A stretch of DNA of 64,000 nucleotides from Chitinimonas_A lacunae (GCF_042650885.1 NZ_JBHSBU010000001.1:992001-1056000), one strand, 5' to 3'. Shown: positions 39,130 through 48,287, counted from the first letter of the stretch. The notes: generated by a model from the sequence alone, not told the origin. Numbers and translations are program-made.

Positions 39130-42100
39130 ATGCCTGAGTACCTCGCCCCCGGCGTCTATGTCGAGGAAGTCCAAGCGAGCCACAAGCCCATCGAGGGCGT
39201 CAGCACCAGCACGGCGGGGCTGGTCGGCGTCACCGAGCGCGGCCCGGTCGACGTTCCGCAGCTGGTGACCAGCGTCGGTGAATACCAGCGCCTGTTCGGC
39301 GGCCTGCTGCCACAGGACGAATTCACCGATCCGGCCGGGCGCAGCCACGCCTATCTGCCGCACGCGATCGAAGGCTTTTTCCTCAATGGCGGCAAGCGGG
39401 CCTGGGTCAGCCGGGTGCTGCCCGACACGGCCCGGCGTGCCAGTCGCCTGATGTTCCATGCCGATCCGCTCAACAGCGCCGTCGGCCGCAGCGTGCTGCT
39501 GCGCACCGCCCAGCAGAACACCGGCACGGCGGTCAATCTGCCGCGGCTCTATGTGCTCGACCCGGCCAATCTGGCGATCGGCGACTGGCTGCGCGTCGGC
39601 GACGGCAGCCGCGCCGACTACCGGCGGGTCCAGGCAGTCGGTGCCAGCCAGCAGCATGTGGCGCTGCGCTTCCCGCTCCATGCCTCGCACCCGGCCGGTG
39701 CCCCGACCCGGCTGGTGGCCATCACCCCGGCCGCGCCGGCGATCAATCTGACGCTGCAACAGCCGATCAGCGCCGGCGCCAGCGTGATCGTGGTAAGCGG
39801 CAGTGCGGCCAGCATCACCAATCTCAACAATGCCCTGAGCGCCGCGGGTTCGCGCCAGTTGCTCCAGGTCGGCTCGACCGCCGCAGCGGCCGAATACGTC
39901 CATGCCCTCTCCGCCAGCGCCCTCGGCAGCACCTCGGCCAGCGTCACCCTGGCGCAGCCGCTGCGGCTCGACTACCCGGCCGGCGCCACGGTACGCGGGA
40001 TGAGCATTCCAGCCGGGGCCAATGTCAATCTCGATCTGGCCGCCAGCGCCGGCGACAGCGTGGTGTACGGGCCAAGTTCGAGCGACACCACCCGGCTATT
40101 GGTGGTCGGGGTCGGCAGCGCCCAGGAGGAAGTCCACGCCGTCGGCCAACTGGCTACCCTGCCGCTGGCCGTGCCGGCCTATGCTGCCTATCCGGCCGGC
40201 AGCAGCGGCCGCCGCGTCACCGCGGCCGTCGATCAGCGCCAGGTGGTGGCGATTCCGTCCAACCGGGTGGTCCCGCTCGACAGCGTGGCCGGCATGGCCG
40301 CCGGGATGGTATTTGCACGCGGCAGCGATGTCGGCGTCGTGGCGACGGTCGACCCGCTGCTTGGCCTGGTCCGGCTGATCGACCCACTACCGGGCGCCGC
40401 GCTCGCGGCCGGCGCTGCTGTCACGGTCGGTGGGATTGCCGCCAATGTGGTCGGCTATCCGACCCGCTCGGTACTGCCGCTCAACAGCGTCCATGGCGTC
40501 GAAGTCGGCATGACCCTGGTCCATGGTGCCAATAATGGCGTCGTCACCAGCGTGATTCCCGATCTGCGGGTGGTCACGCTGGCCGCGCCGCTTGCCGGGA
40601 TCGTCGCGGCAGGCGATGCGGTCACGGTCGGCGGCAATCCGTTCACGGCCCAGGCCATGCTGCGGGCCGATGTGATCCCGCTCGACAATGTGGACGGGCT
40701 GGTGGCGGGGATGAACCTGACCATCAGCGGCAACAGCCGCCCCATCAGCGCCATCAACACCACGGTCGGCGTCGCCATCCTGCAAAGCCCGCTGCCGGCC
40801 GTCCCGGCTGCCGCCACGGCCGCCAGCCTCGATCAGCGCCAGTTGACCGAGGCGGCCAGCGCCGGGGCGCGCACGCTGGCACTCGATAACCGCCTGGGGC
40901 TGGTGCCCGGCGATGTGCTGCGCATCGGCAGCTCACCCAACGAGGAATACCTCTCCATCGCCCGCTCGCTCGGCGAGCAGGGTGTGGCGCCCGATGCCGG
41001 TGCGCTGCAACTGGTCCATGCGCTGCAAGGCGACTACCCGGCCGGCACCCAGGTCAGCCGGGTCAGCGTCAGCATCGACGCGACCCGCCAGCCGGCCCTG
41101 CTAGCCCTGCCGGTCGCCGCCGGCGGCAGCGAACTGCTGGTCAGCGACGGCAGCAGCTATGCCGCCAACGATCTGCTCAGATTCCATGGTCGCGACGGTG
41201 TGGTCTATCTGCACCGCCTCAATGGCGCGGCAATCGCGGCCAACCCGCGTGAACTGACGCTCGACGCGGCGCTCGAGCACACCCATGCCGCCGGCGAACC
41301 GGCGCTGGAGCGCGATCCGCTGTTTGAGGTCCGCGCGCTCGACGCCGGCGCCTGGGGTGACCGGCTGATGGTGTCCTGTCGCGAAGAAGCCGGTGGTCTG
41401 GCGCCGGGAGCGGCGGTCCTGGCGGCCAATCCGCCACCCGGACCCGGCCTGTTCTCCTCCTTGCAACTGACCACGCTCAACGGCATCGAGCCGGGCACCA
41501 TCCTCGAATTGCTCGACCCCGACGGTGTGTCCGTCAACGGCGCGCCGCTGCTCAAGGCCCGGGCGCTCGATCGGCCCAACCGGCGCGTGCTGCTCGACCC
41601 GCCCGGCTTGCAGCCGGCCCATATGAACGCCGTGGCGGCGGCACTCGCTGCCGGCCGCTTTGCCCAGGTCCGTTCGCGCGAATTCAGCCTGACCGTGATG
41701 CTGCGCCAGCGTCCCGACCCGGCGGTGCCGACGCGCGATGACAATCTGCTCGATCAGGAGGCTTTCCGCCTGCTGTCGATGGACCCGCGCCATAGCCGCT
41801 ATATCGAGCGGGTGATCGGCGCAACCTTTAGCCCGGGCGCCCCGGCTGACGACGCCGGCCTGCCGCTGCGCCGCTGGGATCGTCGCTCGGAAGGGGCGTC
41901 GGCCTATATCCGGCTGCGCGACCTGGCCGCCGTGGCCAATCGCCAGGCCATCCGGCCCGGCCCCGAGGCGCTGGTCGATCCACAGCCGTCGGGACTGGCC
42001 CGGCCGGCCCGGCATCGTCTGAGCGGCGGCAGTGACGATGTGTCCTTGATGAACGATGCCCTCTATGTCGGCGCCGATCATCACGAGCCGAACCGGCGCA

Positions 42101-42942
42101 CCGGACTCTATGCCCTGAAGAATCCGCAGGACCTGTCACTGGTCGCCGTGCCCGGTCAGACCACCGCCTCGGTGCAGCAGGCCCTGATCGACCATTGCGA
42201 AGCGATGCGCTACCGCTTTGCCGTGCTCGACGGCCCGGCGCCCGCCAACGACACCCTGAGCGATGTGCAGAATCTGCGCAGCCGCTACGACACGCGCTAC
42301 GCCGCGCTCTATCACCCCTGGCTGACCCGCAGCGATCCGTTCCCGACCGGACTGGCACGCGACCTGGCCGTGCCGCCTTCGGGCCATATGCTGGGCGTCT
42401 ATGCCCGGGTCGACAACGAACGCGGCGTCCACAAGGCCCCGGCCAACGAAGTGGTGCGCGGCATCACCGGCCTCACCCGCTACTTCAGCCGGGGCGAGCA
42501 GGACCTGCTCAACCCCTATCCGACCAATGTCAATGTGATCCGCGACTTCCGCACGCAGGGCCGTGGCATCCGGGTCTGGGGCGCGCGCTGCATCACCTCG
42601 GATGAGGAATACAAGTACATCAATGTGCGCCGCTTGCTGATCTTCCTTGAAGACTCGATCGACCGCGGCCTGCAATGGGTGGTGTTCGAGCCCAATGCCG
42701 ACGAGCTGTGGGCCCGGGTGCGGCGCAGCGTGAGCAACTTCCTCACCACCGTCTGGCGCAATGGCGCGCTTGAAGGCACCACGCCCGAGCAGGGTTTCTT
42801 CGTCAAATGCGACCGCACCACCATGACCCGCGACGATCTCGATAACGGCCGACTGGTGTGCGTGATCGGGGTGGCGCCGGTCAAGCCTGCTGAATTCGTG
42901 ATCATCCGGCTGGGTCTGTGGACGGCCGACGCCACGTCCTAG
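39130..42942 (+). CDS. Giant contractile tail sheath protein 1
   Basis: This 1270-aa sheath protein is about three times the normal length. Residues 1-110 are a normal sheath N-terminus (MPEYLAPGVYVEEVQASHKP, FFLNGGKRAWVSRV). About residues 113-730 are an insertion of roughly eight repeated beta modules of 60-85 residues (for example VVPLDSVAGMAAGM and VLPLNSVHGVEVGM). The sheath then resumes (DAGAWGDRLMVSCREE) and ends with the conserved core and C-terminal linker domains (NVIRDFRTQGRGIRVWGAR, QWVVFEPN, AEFVIIRLGL). The conserved parts are the ones that polymerise and contract; the insertion would decorate the outside. GGGAGA precedes the ATG. Confidence 0.92.
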   Translation: MPEYLAPGVYVEEVQASHKPIEGVSTSTAGLVGVTERGPVDVPQLVTSVGEYQRLFGGLLPQDEFTDPAGRSHAYLPHAIEGFFLNGGKRAWVSRVLPDTARRASRLMFHADPLNSAVGRSVLLRTAQQNTGTAVNLPRLYVLDPANLAIGDWLRVGDGSRADYRRVQAVGASQQHVALRFPLHASHPAGAPTRLVAITPAAPAINLTLQQPISAGASVIVVSGSAASITNLNNALSAAGSRQLLQVGSTAAAAEYVHALSASALGSTSASVTLAQPLRLDYPAGATVRGMSIPAGANVNLDLAASAGDSVVYGPSSSDTTRLLVVGVGSAQEEVHAVGQLATLPLAVPAYAAYPAGSSGRRVTAAVDQRQVVAIPSNRVVPLDSVAGMAAGMVFARGSDVGVVATVDPLLGLVRLIDPLPGAALAAGAAVTVGGIAANVVGYPTRSVLPLNSVHGVEVGMTLVHGANNGVVTSVIPDLRVVTLAAPLAGIVAAGDAVTVGGNPFTAQAMLRADVIPLDNVDGLVAGMNLTISGNSRPISAINTTVGVAILQSPLPAVPAAATAASLDQRQLTEAASAGARTLALDNRLGLVPGDVLRIGSSPNEEYLSIARSLGEQGVAPDAGALQLVHALQGDYPAGTQVSRVSVSIDATRQPALLALPVAAGGSELLVSDGSSYAANDLLRFHGRDGVVYLHRLNGAAIAANPRELTLDAALEHTHAAGEPALERDPLFEVRALDAGAWGDRLMVSCREEAGGLAPGAAVLAANPPPGPGLFSSLQLTTLNGIEPGTILELLDPDGVSVNGAPLLKARALDRPNRRVLLDPPGLQPAHMNAVAAALAAGRFAQVRSREFSLTVMLRQRPDPAVPTRDDNLLDQEAFRLLSMDPRHSRYIERVIGATFSPGAPADDAGLPLRRWDRRSEGASAYIRLRDLAAVANRQAIRPGPEALVDPQPSGLARPARHRLSGGSDDVSLMNDALYVGADHHEPNRRTGLYALKNPQDLSLVAVPGQTTASVQQALIDHCEAMRYRFAVLDGPAPANDTLSDVQNLRSRYDTRYAALYHPWLTRSDPFPTGLARDLAVPPSGHMLGVYARVDNERGVHKAPANEVVRGITGLTRYFSRGEQDLLNPYPTNVNVIRDFRTQGRGIRVWGARCITSDEEYKYINVRRLLIFLEDSIDRGLQWVVFEPNADELWARVRRSVSNFLTTVWRNGALEGTTPEQGFFVKCDRTTMTRDDLDNGRLVCVIGVAPVKPAEFVIIRLGLWTADATS

Positions 42943-42963
42943 CGTCGCTGGGACGACTTTCCC

Positions 42964-43007
42964 GGGCGCCGCAGCCAAGCCGACTCTCCAATCGGGCTGC
43001 GGCGCCC
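42964..43007 (+). terminator. Hairpin between sheath 1 and tube 1 (attenuator candidate)
   Basis: A perfect 13-bp stem (GGGCGCCGCAGCC at 42964-42976 with GGCTGCGGCGCCC at 42995-43007) has an 18-base loop. A six-T run follows ten bases later (about 43018-43023). Position just after the sheath stop suggests partial termination or mRNA processing within the operon. Confidence 0.6.
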
Positions 43008-43020
43008 CAGGGACCGATTT

Positions 43021-43050
43021 TTTACATTTAAATAAATAGACCGCCATACA
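43021..43050 (+). promoter_or_regulatory. Candidate internal promoter before tube 1
   Basis: An AT-rich island inside the GC-rich operon carries TTTACA (43021-43026) and CATACA (43045-43050) with 18-base spacing, about 70 bases before the tube 1 start. It would give extra tube mRNA beyond the hairpin. Match is modest. Confidence 0.35.
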
Positions 43051-43117
43051 TATAGCACTGCTCTGGCGCAAATATTTATTCAAACCCAGGCGTCCAGTCC
43101 TGTCGAGGAGAACCGCG

Positions 43118-43570
43118 ATGACCACCGATGTCCGCATCGACCCGTTCCGGGGATTTAACTTCCGTGTCGAAATCGACGGCCTGACCGTGGCCTCGTTCAG
43201 CGAGGTGGGCGGTCTGACCGCCGACGGCGATCCGGTCGATTACCGCGAAGGCAAGGACCCGACCAATGCCGTGCGCAAGCTGGTCGGGCTGCGCAAATAC
43301 ACCAATCTGAGCTTCAAGCGCGGCTATGTGCAGGACAACACGCTGTGGCTCTGGTACCAGCGCATCGCCAACGGCATCCCCGACCGCCGCAGCGGCAGCG
43401 TGGTGCTGATGAACGAAGCCCATCGCGATGTGATGCGCTGGAACTTCGAAAACGCCTGGATCAACAAGATCGAAGGCCCGGGCCTCAACGCCACCGGCAA
43501 TCAGGTCGCCATCGAATCGATGGAGCTGTGCCATGAAGGCTTGATGCTCGAACTCGAGCCGTCGAGCTAA
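43118..43570 (+). CDS. Inner tube protein 1 (T4 gp19-like)
   Basis: This 150-aa protein is of the contractile-tail tube family. It begins TDVRIDPFRGFNFRVEIDGL, contains FSEVGGLTADGDPVDYREG and LSFKRGYVQDNTLWLWY, and ends with NQVAIESMELCHEGL, the usual tube strands. It corresponds to Afp1/Pvc1-type tube that forms the hollow needle inside the sheath. A strong GAGGAGA ribosome site precedes the ATG. It has its own AT-rich leader, unlike most genes in the operon, which suggests separately boosted expression of this abundant subunit. Confidence 0.93.
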   Translation: MTTDVRIDPFRGFNFRVEIDGLTVASFSEVGGLTADGDPVDYREGKDPTNAVRKLVGLRKYTNLSFKRGYVQDNTLWLWYQRIANGIPDRRSGSVVLMNEAHRDVMRWNFENAWINKIEGPGLNATGNQVAIESMELCHEGLMLELEPSS

Positions 43571-43585
43571 GACAGGGAGGACCGT

Positions 43586-45607
43586 ATGCGCTACGCAACG
43601 CCCGGCGTCAGCATCGAACGCACCGACGCAGCCAGCGTCGAGCCCATCGTGCTGCGCACCGATATCACCGGCTTTGTCGGCCTGGCCGAGCGCGGACCGC
43701 TCGACACGCCGCTGCCGGTGGAATCGTGGCGGCAGTTCCAGGCGCATTTCGGTGAGCCCCTGTCGAGTGCCTATCTGGCCCATGCCCTGCGCGGCTTTTT
43801 CGACAATGGCGGCCGGCGGGCCTGGGTGGTCCGGGTGGCGGCGCGCCAGTTCGGCGCCGACGGCGACCTGGCCTTCGAGGCAGCGGGCGGAGCCTGCCGC
43901 GCTGCCCGGCTGATCCACGATACCGCTGGCCGTCCGTGCTGGCGCATCGCCGCCAGCTCGCCCGGCAGTTGGGGCAACGGACTCAGTATCGCCATCCGGC
44001 GCGAGCGGCCACAGACCCAGGCCGCCCGCCAGGTCGAGCCGGGTGCCGTGGTGCTGGCCAGCACGGCCGGTTTTGCGGTGGGCGAGCTGGTGCGCTTGAG
44101 CCAGCCCGGCCGTCCCGCCGCCTATCGGGTCCTGGTCCAGCTCGACCCCGGCAGCCACACCCTTTACTGGGTCCATCCCGACCCGCTGCGCCGCGACCCC
44201 GGTCAGACCTCCTGGCATGGCCACGACCCGGCCCGTCCACTGCTGGTCGAGCGGGTCGCCTATGCCCTGGCGCTGTGGCGCAACGGCCGCTTTATCGCCC
44301 AGTACCGCGACCTGCACCCGGCTCCCCAGCATCCGCGCCATATCGGCACGCTGCTGCGTCCGCCCTACCCCTCACCGCTGGCCTTGCTGCGCATGCCGCC
44401 CAATAGCGATGGCAATCAGGCAGCGCCCTCGCTGATCCAGGTCGAAGTGCTGGGCAGCGGACCGTCGCTGCCGGTCGAGCCCGACGCCGATGGGCCGCTC
44501 TGGCTCACGGGCGGTGCCGATGGCCTGGCGGCGCTGGGGCCGGACGACTTTATCGGCGCGCCGTGCTCCCCGCTCGACGGCGACCTGGTGCGGCTGCGTG
44601 CGCTGCGCGGCTTGCAGGCGCTCAGCCATATCGATGAGATTTCGCTGCTGGCCATCCCCGATATCCTGATCCGCCCCGAGCAGGAACCGGTCTATCTGGC
44701 CCCGCCAGCCCCACCGTCCCCATCGTGCCGCCCCTGCCCGCCCCCCGAGCCCGTGCGCCGCCCCCATCAACCGCTGCCCCCGGGCGAGCTGCCGCCCAGC
44801 TTCGACGAAGCGGCCGTGCTGCGCGTCCAGACTGCCCTGATCGTCGATTGCGAAGCACGCGGCGACCGCTTTGCCCTGCTGTCGCTGCCCTATGAACGGG
44901 CGACCGATCCGCGCCAGGGCCCACGCGCCGCCATCGAATGGCGCGGTCTGCTGACCGAGCATCAGGCAGCCCGCCAGGCTGCCCTCTATTCGCCCTGGTT
45001 GGCCATTGCCGGCCAGGGCGGACGGGTGCGCTGGATTCCCCCGTGCGGCCATATCGCCGGTGCCATCGCCCGTACCGATCTGTCACGCGGCGTGATGCGG
45101 GCACCGGCCAATCTGCCGCTGTCCGGGGTGGTCGATCTGCGGATCGAAGCCGACGCCGTGCAGCACGGCCAGCTCAATCAGGCCGGCGTCAATGTGCTGC
45201 GGGCACCGACCGGGCGCGAACCGTTGCTGTTGGGAGCGCGCACGGTCAGCGATGAACCCGAGTGGCGCTATGTGAATACCGTGCGCATGGTGCTGGCGCT
45301 CAAACGGGCCTTTGCAGTGGCGCTGCGCTGGGCGGTGTTCGAGCCGGCCGCGCTGACCACCCGCGATGCGGTGGTCAGCACGCTTACCGCCATCCTGACG
45401 CTGTTTCACGAGCGCGGCGCCTTTGCCGGCGCCACGCCCGCCGAGTCGTTCTTCGTGCGCAGCGAGGGCGATGGGCGCGACGGCCGGCTGATCGCCCTGG
45501 TCGGCATCGCCCCGGTGGCGCCGGCCGAATTCATCGTGCTGCGCGTGGGCCGCCAGGACAATCTGCCAGTGGTGACGCTGGCCCAGGATGAGGCTTTGCT
45601 GCCATGA
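43586..45607 (+). CDS. Contractile tail sheath protein 2
   Basis: This 673-aa second sheath has N-terminus PGVSIERTDAASVEPIVLRTD, the HALRGFFDNGGRRAWVVRV segment and C-terminal LNQAGVNVLRAPTGREPLL, RWAVFEPAAL and EFIVLRVGRQ. It carries only one copy of the repeated module (AVVLASTAGFAVGELVRL), placed after SWGNGLSIAIRRE. A long Pro- and Cys-containing loop lies at about residues 372-410 (PAPPSPSCRPCPPPEPVRR). Afp/PVC particles use minor sheath paralogs near the baseplate or cap; that is the likely role here. GGGAGG precedes the ATG; the stop overlaps tube 2. Confidence 0.92.
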   Translation: MRYATPGVSIERTDAASVEPIVLRTDITGFVGLAERGPLDTPLPVESWRQFQAHFGEPLSSAYLAHALRGFFDNGGRRAWVVRVAARQFGADGDLAFEAAGGACRAARLIHDTAGRPCWRIAASSPGSWGNGLSIAIRRERPQTQAARQVEPGAVVLASTAGFAVGELVRLSQPGRPAAYRVLVQLDPGSHTLYWVHPDPLRRDPGQTSWHGHDPARPLLVERVAYALALWRNGRFIAQYRDLHPAPQHPRHIGTLLRPPYPSPLALLRMPPNSDGNQAAPSLIQVEVLGSGPSLPVEPDADGPLWLTGGADGLAALGPDDFIGAPCSPLDGDLVRLRALRGLQALSHIDEISLLAIPDILIRPEQEPVYLAPPAPPSPSCRPCPPPEPVRRPHQPLPPGELPPSFDEAAVLRVQTALIVDCEARGDRFALLSLPYERATDPRQGPRAAIEWRGLLTEHQAARQAALYSPWLAIAGQGGRVRWIPPCGHIAGAIARTDLSRGVMRAPANLPLSGVVDLRIEADAVQHGQLNQAGVNVLRAPTGREPLLLGARTVSDEPEWRYVNTVRMVLALKRAFAVALRWAVFEPAALTTRDAVVSTLTAILTLFHERGAFAGATPAESFFVRSEGDGRDGRLIALVGIAPVAPAEFIVLRVGRQDNLPVVTLAQDEALLP

Positions 45608-46158
45608 GTATCGATACCCGACTCGACCCGCTGCTTGGCTACAACTTCCTGATCAGTCTGTATGACTCGACCGCCTCGACCGGCGCGGCCGTCAGCCGGA
45701 TCGCCCTGTCGCCGTTGACGCCCGGCCCCGTGGCCGGTTTCAGCGAATGCAGCGGACTCGATATGAGCATGGAGACCGAGGACTACCGCGAAGGCGGCCT
45801 CAACGGCACGGTGCTGCGCTTTCCCAAGCATATCCGCCCGGCCGACCTGACCCTGCGGCGCGGGATCGGCCGCAGTACCGAATTGTTCGACTGGTTCTAC
45901 GCCTTCACCCAAGGCGCCGGCAAGCGCAAGGACGGTCTGATCACCCTGTGCGACGCCGAACACAAGCCACGGGTGGTATGGGGCTTCCGCCGCGGTCTGC
46001 CGATCCGCTACGCCGGACCGCAGCTCAATGCCCAGCAGAACCAGGTCGCCATCGAATCGATCACCATCGCCCACGAAGGCCTCTATCAAATGGCAGGCGC
46101 CGCCCAATTGGCCGCTGCCGTCGGCGAGGCGGCGAACGCCATCGGGAGCCTGTTTTGA
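45604..46158 (+). CDS. Inner tube protein 2
   Basis: This 184-aa paralog of the tube protein has a start overlapping sheath 2 (ATGA). It has LDPLLGYNFLISLYDST, FSECSGLDMSMETEDYREG, the LRRGIGRSTELFDWFYAF segment and NQVAIESITIAHEGLYQM. A small insertion near residues 20-45 and a C-terminal tail of about 20 residues distinguish it from tube 1. Afp5/Pvc5-type second tube proteins form the adaptor layer between the tube and the spike complex, which is the likely role here. Confidence 0.92.
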   Translation: MSIDTRLDPLLGYNFLISLYDSTASTGAAVSRIALSPLTPGPVAGFSECSGLDMSMETEDYREGGLNGTVLRFPKHIRPADLTLRRGIGRSTELFDWFYAFTQGAGKRKDGLITLCDAEHKPRVVWGFRRGLPIRYAGPQLNAQQNQVAIESITIAHEGLYQMAGAAQLAAAVGEAANAIGSLF

Positions 46159-46364
46159 GCCAGCAAGTCATCATCGACCGGGTGGTCAGCCGGATACGCA
46201 CCGTAGACGGCGCAGGCGGCCTGTCGGCCGAGACCCTGCGCAGCATCATCGAAGCCGTGCTGCCGGCCGTGGAGGCCATGCTGGCCCATCACGAGCAGAT
46301 CCGGCGTGAGCGCTCGACCGCCAACGGTTATCTCGACTGGATAGATCAGGGAGGCGAACGATGA
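46155..46364 (+). CDS. Small eCIS protein in the Afp6/Pvc6 position
   Basis: This 69-aa protein starts at TTG (46155) with GGGAG six bases upstream, and overlaps the tube 2 stop (46156-46158) by four bases. It is mostly helical (SAETLRSIIEAVLPAVEAML then EQIRRERST). Afp6/Pvc6 proteins are also tiny and lie between tube 2 and the Afp7 gene, but sequence similarity to them is not obvious. Its stop overlaps the next start (ATGA). Function unknown. Confidence 0.75.
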   Translation: MSQQVIIDRVVSRIRTVDGAGGLSAETLRSIIEAVLPAVEAMLAHHEQIRRERSTANGYLDWIDQGGER

Positions 46365-47056
46365 CCATCCCGGCCAAAGGCATGCTGATGGTGGATACGG
46401 CGCCCGATCGGCTCGATATCTACGACATCCAGTACAACCCGACCGAGCTGCAATTCGAGAAGCAGACCCAGCTGGCCGAAATCGCCCTGCCCGGGCTCGA
46501 TGCCCCGCTCCAGCAGTTTGTCCGCGGCAATGCCGAGAAGCTGTCGCTGGAGATCTTCTGCGATACCACCGACGCCGGCATGGGGCTCGGCGCCACCTCG
46601 GTCACGCGCGAGACCGACAAGTATTACCAACTGGTCAAGATCATCCCCGAGCTCCATGCCCCGCCGGTCGTCACCTTTATCTGGCACGACCAGTTCTTCG
46701 GCAATGCGCTCGACAGTGCCTGGGGCAACCAGCGCCGCAACAGCTTCACCGGGGTGGCCGAGAGCGTGCGCAGCCGCTTTACCCTGTTCAGCCCCGAAGG
46801 CGTGCCGCTGCGCGCCACGGTCAATCTGGTGCTGCGCGAATGGCGGCCGCTCGAGGAGCAGTTGCGCCAGCTCAATCTGAGTTCGCCCGATCGCAGCCAT
46901 CGCCATGTGCTGCAACAGGGCGAGACGCTGACGGCGCTGGCCACCCGCTACTACGGCGGTCCGGCCGAATGGCGCCGGATTGCCGATGCCAACCGTATCG
47001 AAGACCCGCGCCGGCTGGTGGCCGGCATGTCGCTCACCGTGCCCTCGATCCGCTGA
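46361..47056 (+). CDS. CIS tube/spike adaptor with LysM domain (Afp7/Pvc7-like)
   Basis: This 231-aa protein has a contractile-injection tube domain in residues 1 to about 165 (IYDIQYNPTELQFEKQTQLA, LSLEIFCDTTDAGMG, FTLFSPEGVPLRATVNLVL) and a C-terminal LysM domain at about 183-231 (HVLQQGETLTALATRYYGG, then RIEDPRRLVAGMSLTVP). This matches Afp7/Pvc7 and T4 gp53-like adaptors, where the LysM part holds neighbouring baseplate proteins rather than cell wall. It overlaps the small gene before it and is followed five bases later by the hub gene. Confidence 0.9.
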   Translation: MTIPAKGMLMVDTAPDRLDIYDIQYNPTELQFEKQTQLAEIALPGLDAPLQQFVRGNAEKLSLEIFCDTTDAGMGLGATSVTRETDKYYQLVKIIPELHAPPVVTFIWHDQFFGNALDSAWGNQRRNSFTGVAESVRSRFTLFSPEGVPLRATVNLVLREWRPLEEQLRQLNLSSPDRSHRHVLQQGETLTALATRYYGGPAEWRRIADANRIEDPRRLVAGMSLTVPSIR

Positions 47057-47061
47057 CCGCC

Positions 47062-48285
47062 ATGACCGATATCGACTTCCAGACCCTAGAACAGACCTCA
47101 GTGCAGGCGGGCGGCTTCCGGATCCCGCGCTTTGAGCTGACCATCGACGGCGTCTCGCTCGACCACCGGGTGCTGCGCGATGTGGTAGACCTCAACTACC
47201 ACGACCATATCGACCAGATCGACGGCTTCGAGCTGACCGTGGCCAACTGGGACAGCAGTCAGCGCCGCCATAAGTACATCGGCTCCGAAGCGCCCGACGG
47301 GCCACGCAGCGAACTCGAAACCCTGTTCGAGCCGTGCAGCAAGGTAGTCAGGCTCAAGCTCGGCTATGGCGGCGAACTCAGTGAAATGATGAGCGGCCAC
47401 TTCACCACCATGGAGCCGACCTTCTCAAGCAACGGCCCGCATACCCTGGCGGTGCGGGCGCTCAATGTGCTGCACCGGCTGCGCCGCAAGAAATACGACG
47501 GTCATTGGCAACAGAAGACCGACAGCGAAATCGCCCGCAGCTTCGACGGCCTGACCGACCCCGAGTGGCGCAATGCCGGGCAGGATGCCCGCCGTATCCC
47601 GATGCCGGTGCAGATCAACTCCAATGCCCAGGGCAGCGAGCCCACCCTGGTGTTCGTCGGACAGAAGAACGAATACGACATCGACTTCCTGTGGCGACGC
47701 GCCCGGATTCGCGGCTATGTGATCGAGATCCGCCGCGACGAGGCCGGCCACGACTATCTGTATTTCGGCCCGTCCGAGCGCAACGGCCCGACGCCCTATC
47801 TGCTGCGCTGGGGCGCCGGTCTGATCGAGCTCAAGGCCACCCTGACCACCGCCAACCAGGTGCGCAAGGTCACCGTGCGCGGCTGGGACCGGGCCGCCCA
47901 GCGGCCGATCGAGGAGTCGGCCGATTGGGACGACCCGCGCGTGCGCCAGCTCAACCCGTCCCTATCGGAAGTCGTGCGCAACTGCGATCCGCGCGAAGAA
48001 CGGATCGTCACCCGCCCGGTGGCCACCCGGGCCGAAGCCCAGGCGCTGGCGCGCGATATCCTGCTCGGCCACGCCCAGGAGCTGGTCAAGGTCCAGGCCA
48101 GCGTGGTCGGACTGCCCCAGTTGCGGGCCGGCTCGCGGGTGCGGATCGAGGGTATCGGCGGGCGTTTGTCGGGCGAGTATTTCGTCACCGAATCGATCCA
48201 CAACTTCAGCCATTCGGGCTATCTCACTAAATTCACCGCCCGCCGCGAAGACCCCGATAGCGGCGAACGACTGACGGGAGCGTAG
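47062..48285 (+). CDS. Spike hub protein (gpD/gp27-like part of Afp8/Pvc8)
   Basis: This 407-aa hub protein of the phage late-control-D family has FELTIDGVSLDHRVLRDVVD, VVRLKLGYGGELSEMMSGHF, VLHRLRRKKYDG and the C-terminal GSRVRIEGIGGRLSGEYFVT. In Afp8/Pvc8 the hub is fused to a gp5-like spike; here the gp5 part is a separate gene starting three bases after this stop. The start at 47062 is the first in-frame ATG after the LysM gene. It forms the trimeric platform between tube and spike. Confidence 0.88.
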   Translation: MTDIDFQTLEQTSVQAGGFRIPRFELTIDGVSLDHRVLRDVVDLNYHDHIDQIDGFELTVANWDSSQRRHKYIGSEAPDGPRSELETLFEPCSKVVRLKLGYGGELSEMMSGHFTTMEPTFSSNGPHTLAVRALNVLHRLRRKKYDGHWQQKTDSEIARSFDGLTDPEWRNAGQDARRIPMPVQINSNAQGSEPTLVFVGQKNEYDIDFLWRRARIRGYVIEIRRDEAGHDYLYFGPSERNGPTPYLLRWGAGLIELKATLTTANQVRKVTVRGWDRAAQRPIEESADWDDPRVRQLNPSLSEVVRNCDPREERIVTRPVATRAEAQALARDILLGHAQELVKVQASVVGLPQLRAGSRVRIEGIGGRLSGEYFVTESIHNFSHSGYLTKFTARREDPDSGERLTGA

Positions 48286-48287
48286 GC

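Noticed and set aside
38104..39903. 599-codon minus-strand frame spanning the 392-aa protein and sheath start
   Set aside because: Crosses two supported genes, has shadow-type composition and no start signal.
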